This document shows, piece by piece, positions 33,297 to 41,505 of a DNA stretch of 64,000 nucleotides. The notes below the pieces were generated by a model. It was not told the DNA's origin. It saw only the letters and a program-made list of their open reading frames with translations, and ran no database searches. Within the stretch, counting starts at the first letter, position 1; the number at the start of each line of letters is the position of its first letter. Position numbers and translations under genes: made by a program. The stretch covers positions 5,084,001 through 5,148,000 of the forward strand of contig NZ_AP021875.1 of assembly GCF_009688965.1 (NCBI RefSeq). The letters run 5' to 3'. The DNA comes from Desulfosarcina widdelii (lineage in GTDB: Bacteria; Desulfobacterota; Desulfobacteria; Desulfobacterales; Desulfosarcinaceae).

Positions 33297-33405
33297 TATC
33301 GCCACATAGGCTTTACCTGAGAGATTCGGAATTGGCTGCCCGTGCTGGCAGGCCGGCGGTAAAGCGATTGGTGGCGGCACATAGAAAGCTTCCTTTCTTT
33401 TTGCC
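33297..33405. ncRNA. Structured leader candidate (nested stems), strand uncertain
   Basis: Nested inverted repeats: CGCCAC (about 33299) with GTGGCG (about 33370), GCTTTACC (33310) with GGTAAAGC (33358) and an inner CTGCC-CGTGCT-GGCAG hairpin. Read on the plus strand it ends in GAAAG-CTTC-CTTTCTTTTT, a small stem with T-run, 150 bases before the hdrA start. Read on the minus strand it contains AATCTCTCAGGTAAA, like the glycine riboswitch core, but the rest of that consensus is not found. The whole region 33017-33557 has no believable gene. Confidence 0.4.
33375..33389 (+). promoter_or_regulatory. Candidate sigma-54 promoter for the hdrA operon
   Basis: CGGCACATAGAAAGC: -24 GG and -12 GC are ten bases apart and GGCAC is intact, but the leading T and the TT of TTGC are missing. 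It would start RNA near 33400, about 155 bases before hdrA. It overlaps the structured element, so only one of the two readings may be right. Support comes from the divergent sigma-54 activator. Confidence 0.4.
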
Positions 33406-33557
33406 CCTGTAACGACCGTCCCAAGAGGTTTTTTGAGCAATCTCCGCGAGAGGTGCGTTGCCCCATTTGTTCGGCAGTCTCGCACATCTGCGGGTAAAGA
33501 TACGATAGGCTCTGCCTTACAATGCAGATTCTAAGTTGCGACAGGGAGAAAATAAGC

Positions 33558-36500
33558 ATGAAAGAAAATGTGAATGGTTCCGTTTTGATCGTTGGCGGAG
33601 GAATTGCAGGCATGCAAAGCGCCCTGGATCTGGCAAACTCCGGCTACTATGTCTACCTCCTTGAAAAATCCCCGGCCATCGGCGGGGTGATGGCCCAACT
33701 GGACAAGACCTTCCCCACCAACGATTGCGCCATGTGCATTATGAGTCCGATTCTGGTGGAAGTCGGCCGGCATGTGAACATTGAACTCATCACCTATGCG
33801 GATCTGGAACGGGTCGATGGTAATCCGGGTAATTTTCATGTCACCATCAATAAACGGGCTGCGTACATCGATGCCGACTTGTGCACCGGCTGCGGGGAAT
33901 GTTCACAGAACTGCCCGGTTTCCCTGCCCGACGAGTACAACCTGAGCCTCATTGACCGCAAGGCCACCTACAAACAGTATGCCCAGGCCATTCCCATCAA
34001 TTATACCATCCAGAAAGTCGACAAGGCGCCCTGCCGTCTGGCCTGTCCGGCGGGGATCAACGTCCAGGGCTACGTGCAGATGGTGGGTCAGGGCAAATAC
34101 GAAGAGGCCCTTTCCATCATCATGGAAGACCTGCCCCTGCCCGGCGTGCTGGGCCGCATCTGTCCCCATGGCTGCGAGGACGCCTGCCGCCGCTGCGAGG
34201 TGGACCAGCCCGTGGCCATCCGCGACCTGAAGCGCCTGGCCGCCGACCAGTTCGATGCCCGCAATATCGAGATCCCCATGGCGGAAAAGCGCGACGAGCG
34301 CGTGGCCATCATCGGCAGCGGCCCGGCCGGACTTTCCGCGGCCTATCAGCTGGCCCGCCGGGGCATCATGAGTACGATCTACGAAGCCCTGCCCAAGGCC
34401 GGCGGCATGCTGCGGGTGGGCATCCCGGATCACCGCCTGCCGCCCGAGGTGCTGGACCGGGACATCGAGATCATCACCAACCTGGGCGTGGAGATCAAAA
34501 CCGATACCCCGCTGGGCGGGGACCTGACCGTGGACAGCCTGTTCGACCAGGGGTTCAAGGCGGTCTATCTGGCCCTGGGCGCCCACAAGGGCATCACCCT
34601 GGGCGTACCCGGCGAACAGGCCGATGGCGTGCGCCAGGGCGTGGACTTTCTGCGGGAGGTCAACCTCACCGGCAAGGCTCCGGTGGGCAAGCACGTGGCC
34701 ATCGTCGGCGGCGGCAACGTGGCCATCGACGTGGCCCGCTCGGCGGTGCGCCTGGGTGCCGAGACGGTCCAGATCGTCTACCGCCGGACCCGTGCCGAAA
34801 TGCCGGCCTGGGAAGAAGAGATCCAGGCCGCCGAGACCGAAGGCGTCTCTTTGACCTACCTGGCCGCGCCCCAGGAGATCCTGGTCACGGACGGCAAGGT
34901 TTCCGGCATGCGCTGCATCCGCATGGAGCTGGGCGAACCGGACTCTTCCGGCCGCCGGCGTCCCGTGCCGGTGCCGGGCAGCGAATACGATCTTGAGATC
35001 GACCAGCTGATTCCGGCCATCGGTCAGCGTCCGGACCTGTCTTGCATCGACGAGGTCGATGGGCTGGAGTTCACCCGCTGGAGCACCACCGAAGTGGATC
35101 CCATCACTTACGCCACCGGCCGCGAAGGCGTCTTTGCCGGCGGCGATCTGCAGACCGGTCCCTGGGTGGCCATCGGGGCCATTGCCGCGGGCAAGGAGGC
35201 GGCCGAATCCATCGTGCGCTACCTGGACGGGGCCGACATGGCCGCGGGCCGGGAGCCCATCGAGCGGGAAGACCCGGTCTACCGTCCGGTGCCCGAAGGC
35301 GAGCCAGCCAAGGCCCGCGCCAGGGTCCGCGAGCTTGAACCCGAAGCCCGCCGGGGCAACTTCGACGAAGTGGAGCTGGGCCTGGACGAGGAAGCCGGCA
35401 AGGCCGAAGCCCAGCGCTGCCTGAACTGCGGCTACTGCTGCGAATGCTACCAGTGCGTGGAGGCCTGCGGGGCCGGGGCCGTCACCCTGGAAACCCACCA
35501 GATGAAGGATCGCAAGATCGCCTTGGATGTGGGTTCGGTGATCCTCTCCCCCGGTTTCACGCCCTATAATCCGTCCGGGCTCGATTTCTACGCCTACGAC
35601 AAAAACCCCAATGTGATGACTTCCATCGAGTTTGAGCGCATTCTGGGCGCCTCCGGACCCACCACCGGCCATCTGGTGCGCCTGTCCGACCACAAGGAGC
35701 CCAAGAAGATCGCCTGGCTGCAATGCGTGGGATCGCGGGACCAGAATCGCTGCGACAATGCCTACTGCTCGTCGGTCTGCTGCATGTACGCCATAAAAGA
35801 GGCCGTCATCGCCAAGGAACACTCGGCCCAGCCCCTGGACTGCGCCATTTTCTACATGGACATGCGCACCCACGGCAAGGACTTCGAGCGGGCCTACAAC
35901 GACGCCAAGGGGAAGCACGGCATCCGCTTCGTCCGCAGCCGGGTGCACACCGTGGATACCGTACCGGGAACGCAGGATGTCCTGGTGCGCTACGTGCTCG
36001 AAGATGGCCAAACGGTTCAAGAGCAGTTCGACATGTTGATCCTCTCGGTGGGCCTGGAAATATCCCGGGACCTGGTCGATCTGGCCGAGAGGCTCGAGAT
36101 TTCACTCACGCCCGGTAAATTCTGCGCCACCTCCAGCTTCTCGCCGGTGGCCACATCGAAGCCCGGCGTCTTTGTCTGCGGCGCCTTCCAGGGGCCGCGA
36201 GACATCCCCCAGTCGGTGGTCGATGCCAGTGCCGCTGCGGTGGCGGCAGGAGAACTGCTCAGCGACGCCAAGTTCACCCTTACCAAAACCAAAGAAACGG
36301 TTCCCCAGATCAACGTGGCCGGGGAACGGCCGCGGGTAGGCGTGTTCGTCTGCCATTGCGGCATCAACATCGGCGGCATCGTGGATGTGCCTGCGGTTCG
36401 GGACTACGCGGCCACGCTGCCCTACGTGGAATACGTGGCCGACAACCTTTACACCTGCTCCCAGGACACCCAGGACATCATGACCGAGATCATCGCCGAG

Positions 36501-38012
36501 AAAAAACTCAACCGGGTCGTGGTGGCCGCCTGCACCCCCAAAACTCACGAACCGCTCTTTCAGGAAACCCTGATCAACGCGGGTCTCAACAAATACCTGT
36601 TCGAGTTCGTCAACATCCGCAACCACGACTCCTGGGTGCATCGCAACAATCCGGATCTGGCCACGGCCAAGGCCAACGATCTGGTTCGCATGGCCATTGC
36701 CAAGGTGGCCCTGATGGAACCGTTGGAAGAGGCCGAGTTGACCATCGGACAGTCGGCCATGGTCATCGGCGGCGGCATTTCCGGTATGGCCGCGGCCCTG
36801 AGTCTGGCCAATCAAGGTTATGAAACCCATCTCGTGGAGCAGACCGACCGGCTCGGCGGACAGGCCCTGAATCTCTTCCGCACCGCCGACGGAGAAGACA
36901 TCGGCGCCCGACTGCGCCAGATGGTGGCCGACGTGGAGCAGAACAATAACATTCGTGTGCATTATGATTCGACCCTGAGCCAGGTGGACGGTTTTGTCGG
37001 CAGCTTCGTTTCCACCTTGAACGCCAAAGACGCTGAGACCTCCGTCGATCACGGAGTCACCGTCATCGCCACCGGCGCGCAGGCCCTGGTTCCCAATGAA
37101 TACGGCTACGGCAGCAGTTCGAAAATTCTCACCAGCTTGGAACTGGATCGCCGGTTCATCGAAAAAGATTCGGCTCTCGATGCCATGGGCACGGCGGTTT
37201 TCATCCAGTGTGTAGGATCGCGGGAGACGGAGCGGCCCTACTGCAGCCGGGTCTGCTGCACCCATTCCATCGACAATGCCCTGCTGCTCAAACAGCGCAA
37301 TCCGAAAATGAACGTGTTTATCCTCTACCGCGACATCCGCACCTATGGCGAGCGGGAGTACTTGTACAAGGAGGCGCGTGAGAAGGGGATCATTTTCATT
37401 CGCTATCAGGTCGATGACAAGCCGCAAGTCAAGGTGGACAGGGATACGGTCAGCGTGACGGTGAAGGATCATGTGCTCGGCCGTCCCATTGAAATCGAGA
37501 CCGACTTGTTGACCCTGGCAACGGCCATCGTCCCCCCCAACAACGAAGCCCTGGCCCAGTTTTTCAAGATTCCGGTCAATGACGACGGCTTTTTCGTGGA
37601 GAAGCACGCCAAGCTGGGGCCATCGGACTTTGCCACCGACGGGGTGTTCCTCTGCGGGCTGGCCCACTATCCCAAACCCATCGACGAGGCCATTGCCCAG
37701 GGCAAGGCCGCGGCTTCTCGGGCCACGACGCTGTTGGCCCAAAAATCAATCAATACCAGCGGTCAGGTTGCCAAGACCGATCCGATGCTGTGCAGCGCCT
37801 GCGGGGTGTGCGTGTCCATCTGCCCCTATTCGGCGCCTTCGTTTATCGATGCCGAGGCGCGCATGCATGCGGGTAAGGCCCAGATCAATCCCGTGCTTTG
37901 CAAGGGCTGCGGCCTGTGCGTGGCCGCTTGCCGGTCCGGGGCCATTCATTTGAAGGGCTTCGACAATGACCAGATCTTTGCGCAGATATTCGAGCTTAAC
38001 CAAGCGGTATAG
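33558..38012 (+). CDS. hdrA: HdrA-like polyflavoprotein with internal GltD domain and duplicated HdrA (HdrA-GltD-HdrA)
   Basis: 1484 residues. Residues 8-21 (VLIVGGGIAGMQSA) open an HdrA FAD domain; CTGCGECSQNCP lies near 108. A GltD/NfnB-like unit is inserted at about 155-560: CRLACPAG and CPHGCEDACRRC clusters, FAD site AIIGSGPAGLSAAY (~249) and NAD(P)H site AIVGGGNVAIDVA (~381). HdrA resumes with CLNCGYCCECYQC (~621). A second HdrA starts at FVCHCGINIGGIVD (~931) with FAD motif MVIGGGISGMAAA (~1068), and the C terminus has CSACGVCVSICP (~1411) and CKGCGLCVAAC (~1448). Three flavins and many clusters suggest electron bifurcation or confurcation among NAD(P)H, ferredoxin and a third carrier. 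Start chosen at MKENVNG with AGGGAG upstream. Its stop begins a palindromic element. Confidence 0.9.
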   Translation: MKENVNGSVLIVGGGIAGMQSALDLANSGYYVYLLEKSPAIGGVMAQLDKTFPTNDCAMCIMSPILVEVGRHVNIELITYADLERVDGNPGNFHVTINKRAAYIDADLCTGCGECSQNCPVSLPDEYNLSLIDRKATYKQYAQAIPINYTIQKVDKAPCRLACPAGINVQGYVQMVGQGKYEEALSIIMEDLPLPGVLGRICPHGCEDACRRCEVDQPVAIRDLKRLAADQFDARNIEIPMAEKRDERVAIIGSGPAGLSAAYQLARRGIMSTIYEALPKAGGMLRVGIPDHRLPPEVLDRDIEIITNLGVEIKTDTPLGGDLTVDSLFDQGFKAVYLALGAHKGITLGVPGEQADGVRQGVDFLREVNLTGKAPVGKHVAIVGGGNVAIDVARSAVRLGAETVQIVYRRTRAEMPAWEEEIQAAETEGVSLTYLAAPQEILVTDGKVSGMRCIRMELGEPDSSGRRRPVPVPGSEYDLEIDQLIPAIGQRPDLSCIDEVDGLEFTRWSTTEVDPITYATGREGVFAGGDLQTGPWVAIGAIAAGKEAAESIVRYLDGADMAAGREPIEREDPVYRPVPEGEPAKARARVRELEPEARRGNFDEVELGLDEEAGKAEAQRCLNCGYCCECYQCVEACGAGAVTLETHQMKDRKIALDVGSVILSPGFTPYNPSGLDFYAYDKNPNVMTSIEFERILGASGPTTGHLVRLSDHKEPKKIAWLQCVGSRDQNRCDNAYCSSVCCMYAIKEAVIAKEHSAQPLDCAIFYMDMRTHGKDFERAYNDAKGKHGIRFVRSRVHTVDTVPGTQDVLVRYVLEDGQTVQEQFDMLILSVGLEISRDLVDLAERLEISLTPGKFCATSSFSPVATSKPGVFVCGAFQGPRDIPQSVVDASAAAVAAGELLSDAKFTLTKTKETVPQINVAGERPRVGVFVCHCGINIGGIVDVPAVRDYAATLPYVEYVADNLYTCSQDTQDIMTEIIAEKKLNRVVVAACTPKTHEPLFQETLINAGLNKYLFEFVNIRNHDSWVHRNNPDLATAKANDLVRMAIAKVALMEPLEEAELTIGQSAMVIGGGISGMAAALSLANQGYETHLVEQTDRLGGQALNLFRTADGEDIGARLRQMVADVEQNNNIRVHYDSTLSQVDGFVGSFVSTLNAKDAETSVDHGVTVIATGAQALVPNEYGYGSSSKILTSLELDRRFIEKDSALDAMGTAVFIQCVGSRETERPYCSRVCCTHSIDNALLLKQRNPKMNVFILYRDIRTYGEREYLYKEAREKGIIFIRYQVDDKPQVKVDRDTVSVTVKDHVLGRPIEIETDLLTLATAIVPPNNEALAQFFKIPVNDDGFFVEKHAKLGPSDFATDGVFLCGLAHYPKPIDEAIAQGKAAASRATTLLAQKSINTSGQVAKTDPMLCSACGVCVSICPYSAPSFIDAEARMHAGKAQINPVLCKGCGLCVAACRSGAIHLKGFDNDQIFAQIFELNQAV

Positions 38013-38152
38013 TGCCCATCCAGAAACGGACAATTTGCCCGATATCGGCGTTGCCCAAAAAATTTTATCCTCGGAATATCGACTATATGCCTCCGGTAAA
38101 ATTTTTCGGGCGCCTTGATCTCGACCAAATTTACCTGTTTCTGGAAGCGCAC
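38010..38152. repeat. Palindromic element, copy B, between hdrA and the MvhD-like gene
   Basis: Begins TAGTGCCCATCCAGAAA at the hdrA stop codon and closes TTTCTGGAAGCGCACC, an imperfect inverted copy of the start. The body has AAAAAATTTTATCCTCGGAATAT and GGTAAAATTTTTC arms and TTGATCTCGACCAAATTT. It matches copy A (13541-13694) in inverse orientation. It separates two genes of one operon. Confidence 0.8.
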
Positions 38153-38184
38153 CAAAAACACGTATTTCAATTTGGAGAAAGACT

Positions 38185-38622
38185 ATGAATGTTGATTCTT
38201 GGGAACCCAAAATTGTGAGTTTTTTCTGTAACTGGTGTACCTATGGTGCCGCCGACCTGGCCGGCGTGAGCCGCTTCCAGCATCCCCCCAACACGCGGGT
38301 GATCCGGGTGCCATGCTCGGGGCGCGTCAGCCCCAAATTCATTCTGGCCGCGTTCATGAACGGTGCCGACGGGGTGTGGGTGTCCGGGTGCCATCCTGGA
38401 GACTGTCACTACATCGAAGGAAATTTATACGCCCGACGCCGGTTCACCCTTTTAAAGAACCAGATGGAATATATGGGTCTGGAACCCGGCCGGCTGCACT
38501 TCTCATGGATATCGTCGGCCGAAGCCTCGAAGTACATTGAAGTCATTACCGAGGTGATCGACGCGGTCCGCGCCCTGGGCCCGAACACCCGATTTGTCAA
38601 ACCACAGGCGAAGGTAGCGTAA
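38185..38622 (+). CDS. MvhD/FloxD-like [2Fe-2S] electron-transfer subunit
   Basis: 145 residues, single MvhD domain. Ligand cysteines are in FFCNWCTYGAADLAG, VPCSGRVSPKF and GCHPGDCHY, the family set. In methanogens MvhD links hydrogenase to HdrA; in FloxABCD-Hdr systems FloxD does the same from the NADH-oxidising module. Its position directly after hdrA fits. AAGACT before ATG is a weak ribosome-binding site, possibly because the upstream spacing was altered by the inserted repeat element. The next gene starts two bases after its stop. Confidence 0.92.
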   Translation: MNVDSWEPKIVSFFCNWCTYGAADLAGVSRFQHPPNTRVIRVPCSGRVSPKFILAAFMNGADGVWVSGCHPGDCHYIEGNLYARRRFTLLKNQMEYMGLEPGRLHFSWISSAEASKYIEVITEVIDAVRALGPNTRFVKPQAKVA

Positions 38623-38623
38623 C

Positions 38624-39571
38624 ATGTTAGGATACAGCGAAAAAATGAGGGAGATTGCCGGTCGCCTTCTCAGCGAGTGCAGTGTGGAGATGGTCATCGG
38701 ATTTCGCAAAGGGACGATGCCGATGATGAACGAGCCGTGCTTCGTGACCCGGGAGGAAGACGTTTCCTCCCTGATCTGGGACAGCAACTGCGGCATCAAC
38801 CTGGCGAACTACCTGACCAACCGCAAGGAGAAGATCGCGGTCTTCGCCAAGGGCTGCGATTCGCGCAACATCGTCAACCACATCGTCGAGAACAAGATCG
38901 GGCGCGATCAGCTGCACATCGTCGGCGTGCCCTGCACGGGCATGATCGACAGGCGCAGGATCGCTTCCCTGGTGGAGGGTGAGATCCTGGAGGTCTCCGA
39001 GACCGACACCACGGTCAAGGTCAAAACCGCGGCCGCAGAGAGCCTGTTCGACAAGGCCGAGGTGCTGCAGCAAAACTGTGCGTTGTGCATCCACCGCAAT
39101 CCGGTGATCCATGACGAAATGGTGGCCGATCCGGTCGAAGAGCAAAAGGACATCGACCGCTACGCGGACATCCGCAAGATCGAGGAGATGGACGCCGCGG
39201 ACAAGTGGCAGTTTTTCGAGGACCTGTTGTCCCCGTGCATTCGCTGCTACGCCTGCCGCAATGCCTGTCCGTTGTGCTACTGTCCCACCTGTTTCGTGGA
39301 CGAGTCCAAGCCCCAGTGGGTGGGCAAGGGCCAGGACCCCATCGACGTGCGCACCTTCCATTTTCTGCGGGCCTATCACTGCGCCGGCCGCTGCACCGAC
39401 TGCGGGGCCTGCCAGCGGGCCTGTCCGGTAGGCATCGACATGCGGATTTTGACCCGCAAACTGGAAAAAGACTGCCAGGAGCAGTTCGGCTGGGAAGCCG
39501 GTCTCTCTCTGGAACAGCGTCCGGCCCTGGATGTTTATCAGCCCAATGACCCCGGGGCTTTTATCAAATAA
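38624..39571 (+). CDS. Flox-type iron-sulfur protein: FrhB-like domain plus 4Fe-4S dicluster (FloxC-like)
   Basis: 315 residues. The N-terminal 160 residues resemble the F420-hydrogenase beta family (IAVFAKGCDSRNIVNHIVENKI ... HIVGVPCTGMID), followed by cysteines in NCALCIHRNP. The C-terminal part has two ferredoxin motifs, CIRCYACRNACPLCYC and CTDCGACQRACPVGID. Soluble, cytoplasmic. It sits between the MvhD-like and AsrA-like genes, so it probably conducts electrons between the flavin subunit and FloxD/HdrA. Assignment to FloxC rather than FloxB is by order and size only. Confidence 0.82.
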   Translation: MLGYSEKMREIAGRLLSECSVEMVIGFRKGTMPMMNEPCFVTREEDVSSLIWDSNCGINLANYLTNRKEKIAVFAKGCDSRNIVNHIVENKIGRDQLHIVGVPCTGMIDRRRIASLVEGEILEVSETDTTVKVKTAAAESLFDKAEVLQQNCALCIHRNPVIHDEMVADPVEEQKDIDRYADIRKIEEMDAADKWQFFEDLLSPCIRCYACRNACPLCYCPTCFVDESKPQWVGKGQDPIDVRTFHFLRAYHCAGRCTDCGACQRACPVGIDMRILTRKLEKDCQEQFGWEAGLSLEQRPALDVYQPNDPGAFIK

Positions 39572-39574
39572 AGG

Positions 39575-40648
39575 ATGAACGCTATGACGCTCGTTGCAAT
39601 CGACAAAAAGAACTGGGCCGAGGGATTGACGGCGGCGGCCGACAGCTACCGGCTGTTCGGGCCGGTCAAGGAAAAGGACTGCCACCAGTTCAAGGCCTTG
39701 GAAAAAGGGCAGGCCCCGGATCTGGACATGGTCAACACCCGCCTGTCGCCCAAAGAACTGTTGTTTCCCCAGTCCGAGGTGATGCTCGAATACTCCCTGG
39801 ACGAAAGCCGGGACGACCACCACATCATGAAGGAGGCGGCCAAGGATTATTCGCCCAGGGCCGTGGTGGGCATCCGGCCCTGCGACGCCAAGGCCGTTCA
39901 ACTGGTGAAACTGAACTTCGACACCCCGGACGTCAAGGACCCTTACTGGCTGCGGGCCTTCGAGGCGACCACCTTCATCGGCATGGCCTGCGACGCGCCG
40001 CTGTCCACCTGCTTTTGCACCAGCACCGGCTGCGGACCTTATAACGCGGAGGGTCTGGACATTCTCGTGGCAGCCCACGACGACGGCTACCTGGCCAAAA
40101 TATTCACCGAAAAAGGCCAGGCCTTTGCCGATGCGGCCGGCTGGAACCAGGCCACGCCCGAGGCGGCGGATGCCTTCATGGCGGCCAAGCAGGCCGCCGA
40201 GGCCAAAATCGTCTCCTCGGTGCCGACCGACAAGCTGGCCGATACGGATCTGCTGGCCCTGCACGGAGCGCCGTTCTGGGACGATCTGGCCTTTGCCTGC
40301 CTGAACTGCGGGACCTGTACCTTCACCTGCCCCACCTGCTGGTGCTTCGACATCCAGGACGAGGTGCACGGTACGTCCGGCGTGCGCACGAAGAACTGGG
40401 ACAGCTGCATGTTCCCCATATTCACCGTGCATACCACCGGCCACAATCCGAGGGACACCAAAACCCAGCGCGTGCGCCAGCGGTTCATGCACAAGCTCAA
40501 GTACTTCGTGGACAAGTACCAGGCCGGTATCATGTGCGTGGGCTGCGGCCGGTGTGTGCGCCAGTGCCCGGTCAACATCGACATCCGCCGGGTGTGCGAA
40601 AAGATGAACAGTTTTGCGCCGGCAGACGCCTGCGTTGCGCAGAGCTAG
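39575..40648 (+). CDS. Flox-type iron-sulfur protein: AsrA/hydrogenase-beta-like 4Fe-4S dicluster (FloxB-like)
   Basis: 357 residues. The N-terminal domain (VVGIRPCDAKAVQLVKLNFD, TFIGMACDAPLSTCFCTSTGCGP) is that of the AsrA/sulfhydrogenase beta family, and two C-terminal motifs, CLNCGTCTFTCPTCWC and CVGCGRCVRQCPVNID, bind [4Fe-4S] clusters. AsrA-type proteins pair with an FAD/NAD(P)H subunit of the AsrB type, which is exactly the next gene. Two possible ATGs (39575 and 39584) are three codons apart. Four bases separate it from the upstream stop. Confidence 0.85.
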   Translation: MNAMTLVAIDKKNWAEGLTAAADSYRLFGPVKEKDCHQFKALEKGQAPDLDMVNTRLSPKELLFPQSEVMLEYSLDESRDDHHIMKEAAKDYSPRAVVGIRPCDAKAVQLVKLNFDTPDVKDPYWLRAFEATTFIGMACDAPLSTCFCTSTGCGPYNAEGLDILVAAHDDGYLAKIFTEKGQAFADAAGWNQATPEAADAFMAAKQAAEAKIVSSVPTDKLADTDLLALHGAPFWDDLAFACLNCGTCTFTCPTCWCFDIQDEVHGTSGVRTKNWDSCMFPIFTVHTTGHNPRDTKTQRVRQRFMHKLKYFVDKYQAGIMCVGCGRCVRQCPVNIDIRRVCEKMNSFAPADACVAQS

Positions 40649-40659
40649 GGAGATAAACA

Positions 40660-41505
40660 ATGCAAAATCCATATTTACCCTATCCGGTCCGCATCGACGA
40701 CATCACGGTCGAGGCCGAAGACAAGAGCCTGAAGACCTTCAAGTTCGTCTTTCTCAACGACGGTGACGAGGAAAAATACGCATACAAGGCCGGCCAGTTC
40801 GGCGAACTCTCCATTCCCGGCAAGGGCGAGATCCCCATCGGCATCGCCTCGTCCCCGGTGGAAAAGGGGTTCGTCAAGTTCACCGTCAACCGCGCCGGGG
40901 TGGTCACCACCCACCTGCACAACATGAAGGTCGGAGACATCATGGGCCTGCGGGGGCCTCTGGGCAACTGGTATCCCTGGGAACTTCTGGAGGGCAAGAA
41001 CATCCTCATCGTGGGCGGCGGGTTCGCCTTCACCACCTTGCGTTCGTCCATCGTCTACATGCTGGACCCGGCCAACCGGCCCAGGTTCGGCAACATCGAC
41101 GTGGTCTACGGGGCCAGATCTCCGGGCATGCTTTTGTACAAGGACGAACTGGTGGAGTGGGAAAAGCGCGATGACATCAACATGCACATCACCGTGGATG
41201 CCACCGACGATCCGGACTGGAAATACAACGTGGGGTTCGTGCCGCCGATCACCGAGCAGAAAGCGCCCTCGGGCGGAGACGACACCTATGCCATCGTCTG
41301 CGGCCCGCCGATCATGATCAAATTCACCCAGCCGGTACTGGAAAAGCTTGGCTACGCCCACGACCACATCATCATGAGCCTGGAAAACCGGATGAAATGC
41401 GGGTTCGGGATGTGCGGCCGCTGCGGCATCGGCAAGGAACTGGTCTGCAAGGACGGACCGGTCTTCACCCTGGATCAGATCAACAAGACCCCCCGGGAAT
41501 ATTGA
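40660..41505 (+). CDS. FAD/NAD(P)H-binding subunit (FloxA/AsrB-like)
   Basis: 281 residues, ferredoxin-NADP+ reductase fold. AGQFGELSIPGKGEIPIGIASSP is the flavin-binding stretch, ILIVGGGFAFTTLRS the NAD(P)-binding start, CGPPIMIKF the C-terminal motif and CGFGMCGRCGIGKELVCKDGP a [2Fe-2S] site as in dihydroorotate dehydrogenase electron-transfer subunits. It should oxidise NAD(P)H for the complex. GGGAGATAAACA precedes ATG. Last gene of hdrA - floxD - C - B - A; the gene order is the mirror of Desulfovibrio flox and no hdrB or hdrC follows. Confidence 0.9.
   Translation: MQNPYLPYPVRIDDITVEAEDKSLKTFKFVFLNDGDEEKYAYKAGQFGELSIPGKGEIPIGIASSPVEKGFVKFTVNRAGVVTTHLHNMKVGDIMGLRGPLGNWYPWELLEGKNILIVGGGFAFTTLRSSIVYMLDPANRPRFGNIDVVYGARSPGMLLYKDELVEWEKRDDINMHITVDATDDPDWKYNVGFVPPITEQKAPSGGDDTYAIVCGPPIMIKFTQPVLEKLGYAHDHIIMSLENRMKCGFGMCGRCGIGKELVCKDGPVFTLDQINKTPREY

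Noticed and set aside
33294..33485. Glycine riboswitch on the minus strand (AATCTCTCAGGTAAA)
   Set aside because: The GCCGAAGGGGCAA core and a proper P2 are not found, P1 would be only about six pairs, and the next minus-strand gene is a sigma-54 activator 280 bases away. Kept only as a structured element of unknown type.
33903..36020. 705-residue open frame opposite the GltD part of hdrA
   Set aside because: It is a GC-rich antisense shadow; composition is His/Gly/Ala/Asp repeats with no family likeness, while the plus strand has full HdrA/GltD motifs.
38627..40672. 681-residue open frame opposite the Flox genes
   Set aside because: Antisense shadow of two ferredoxin-like genes; no motif of its own.
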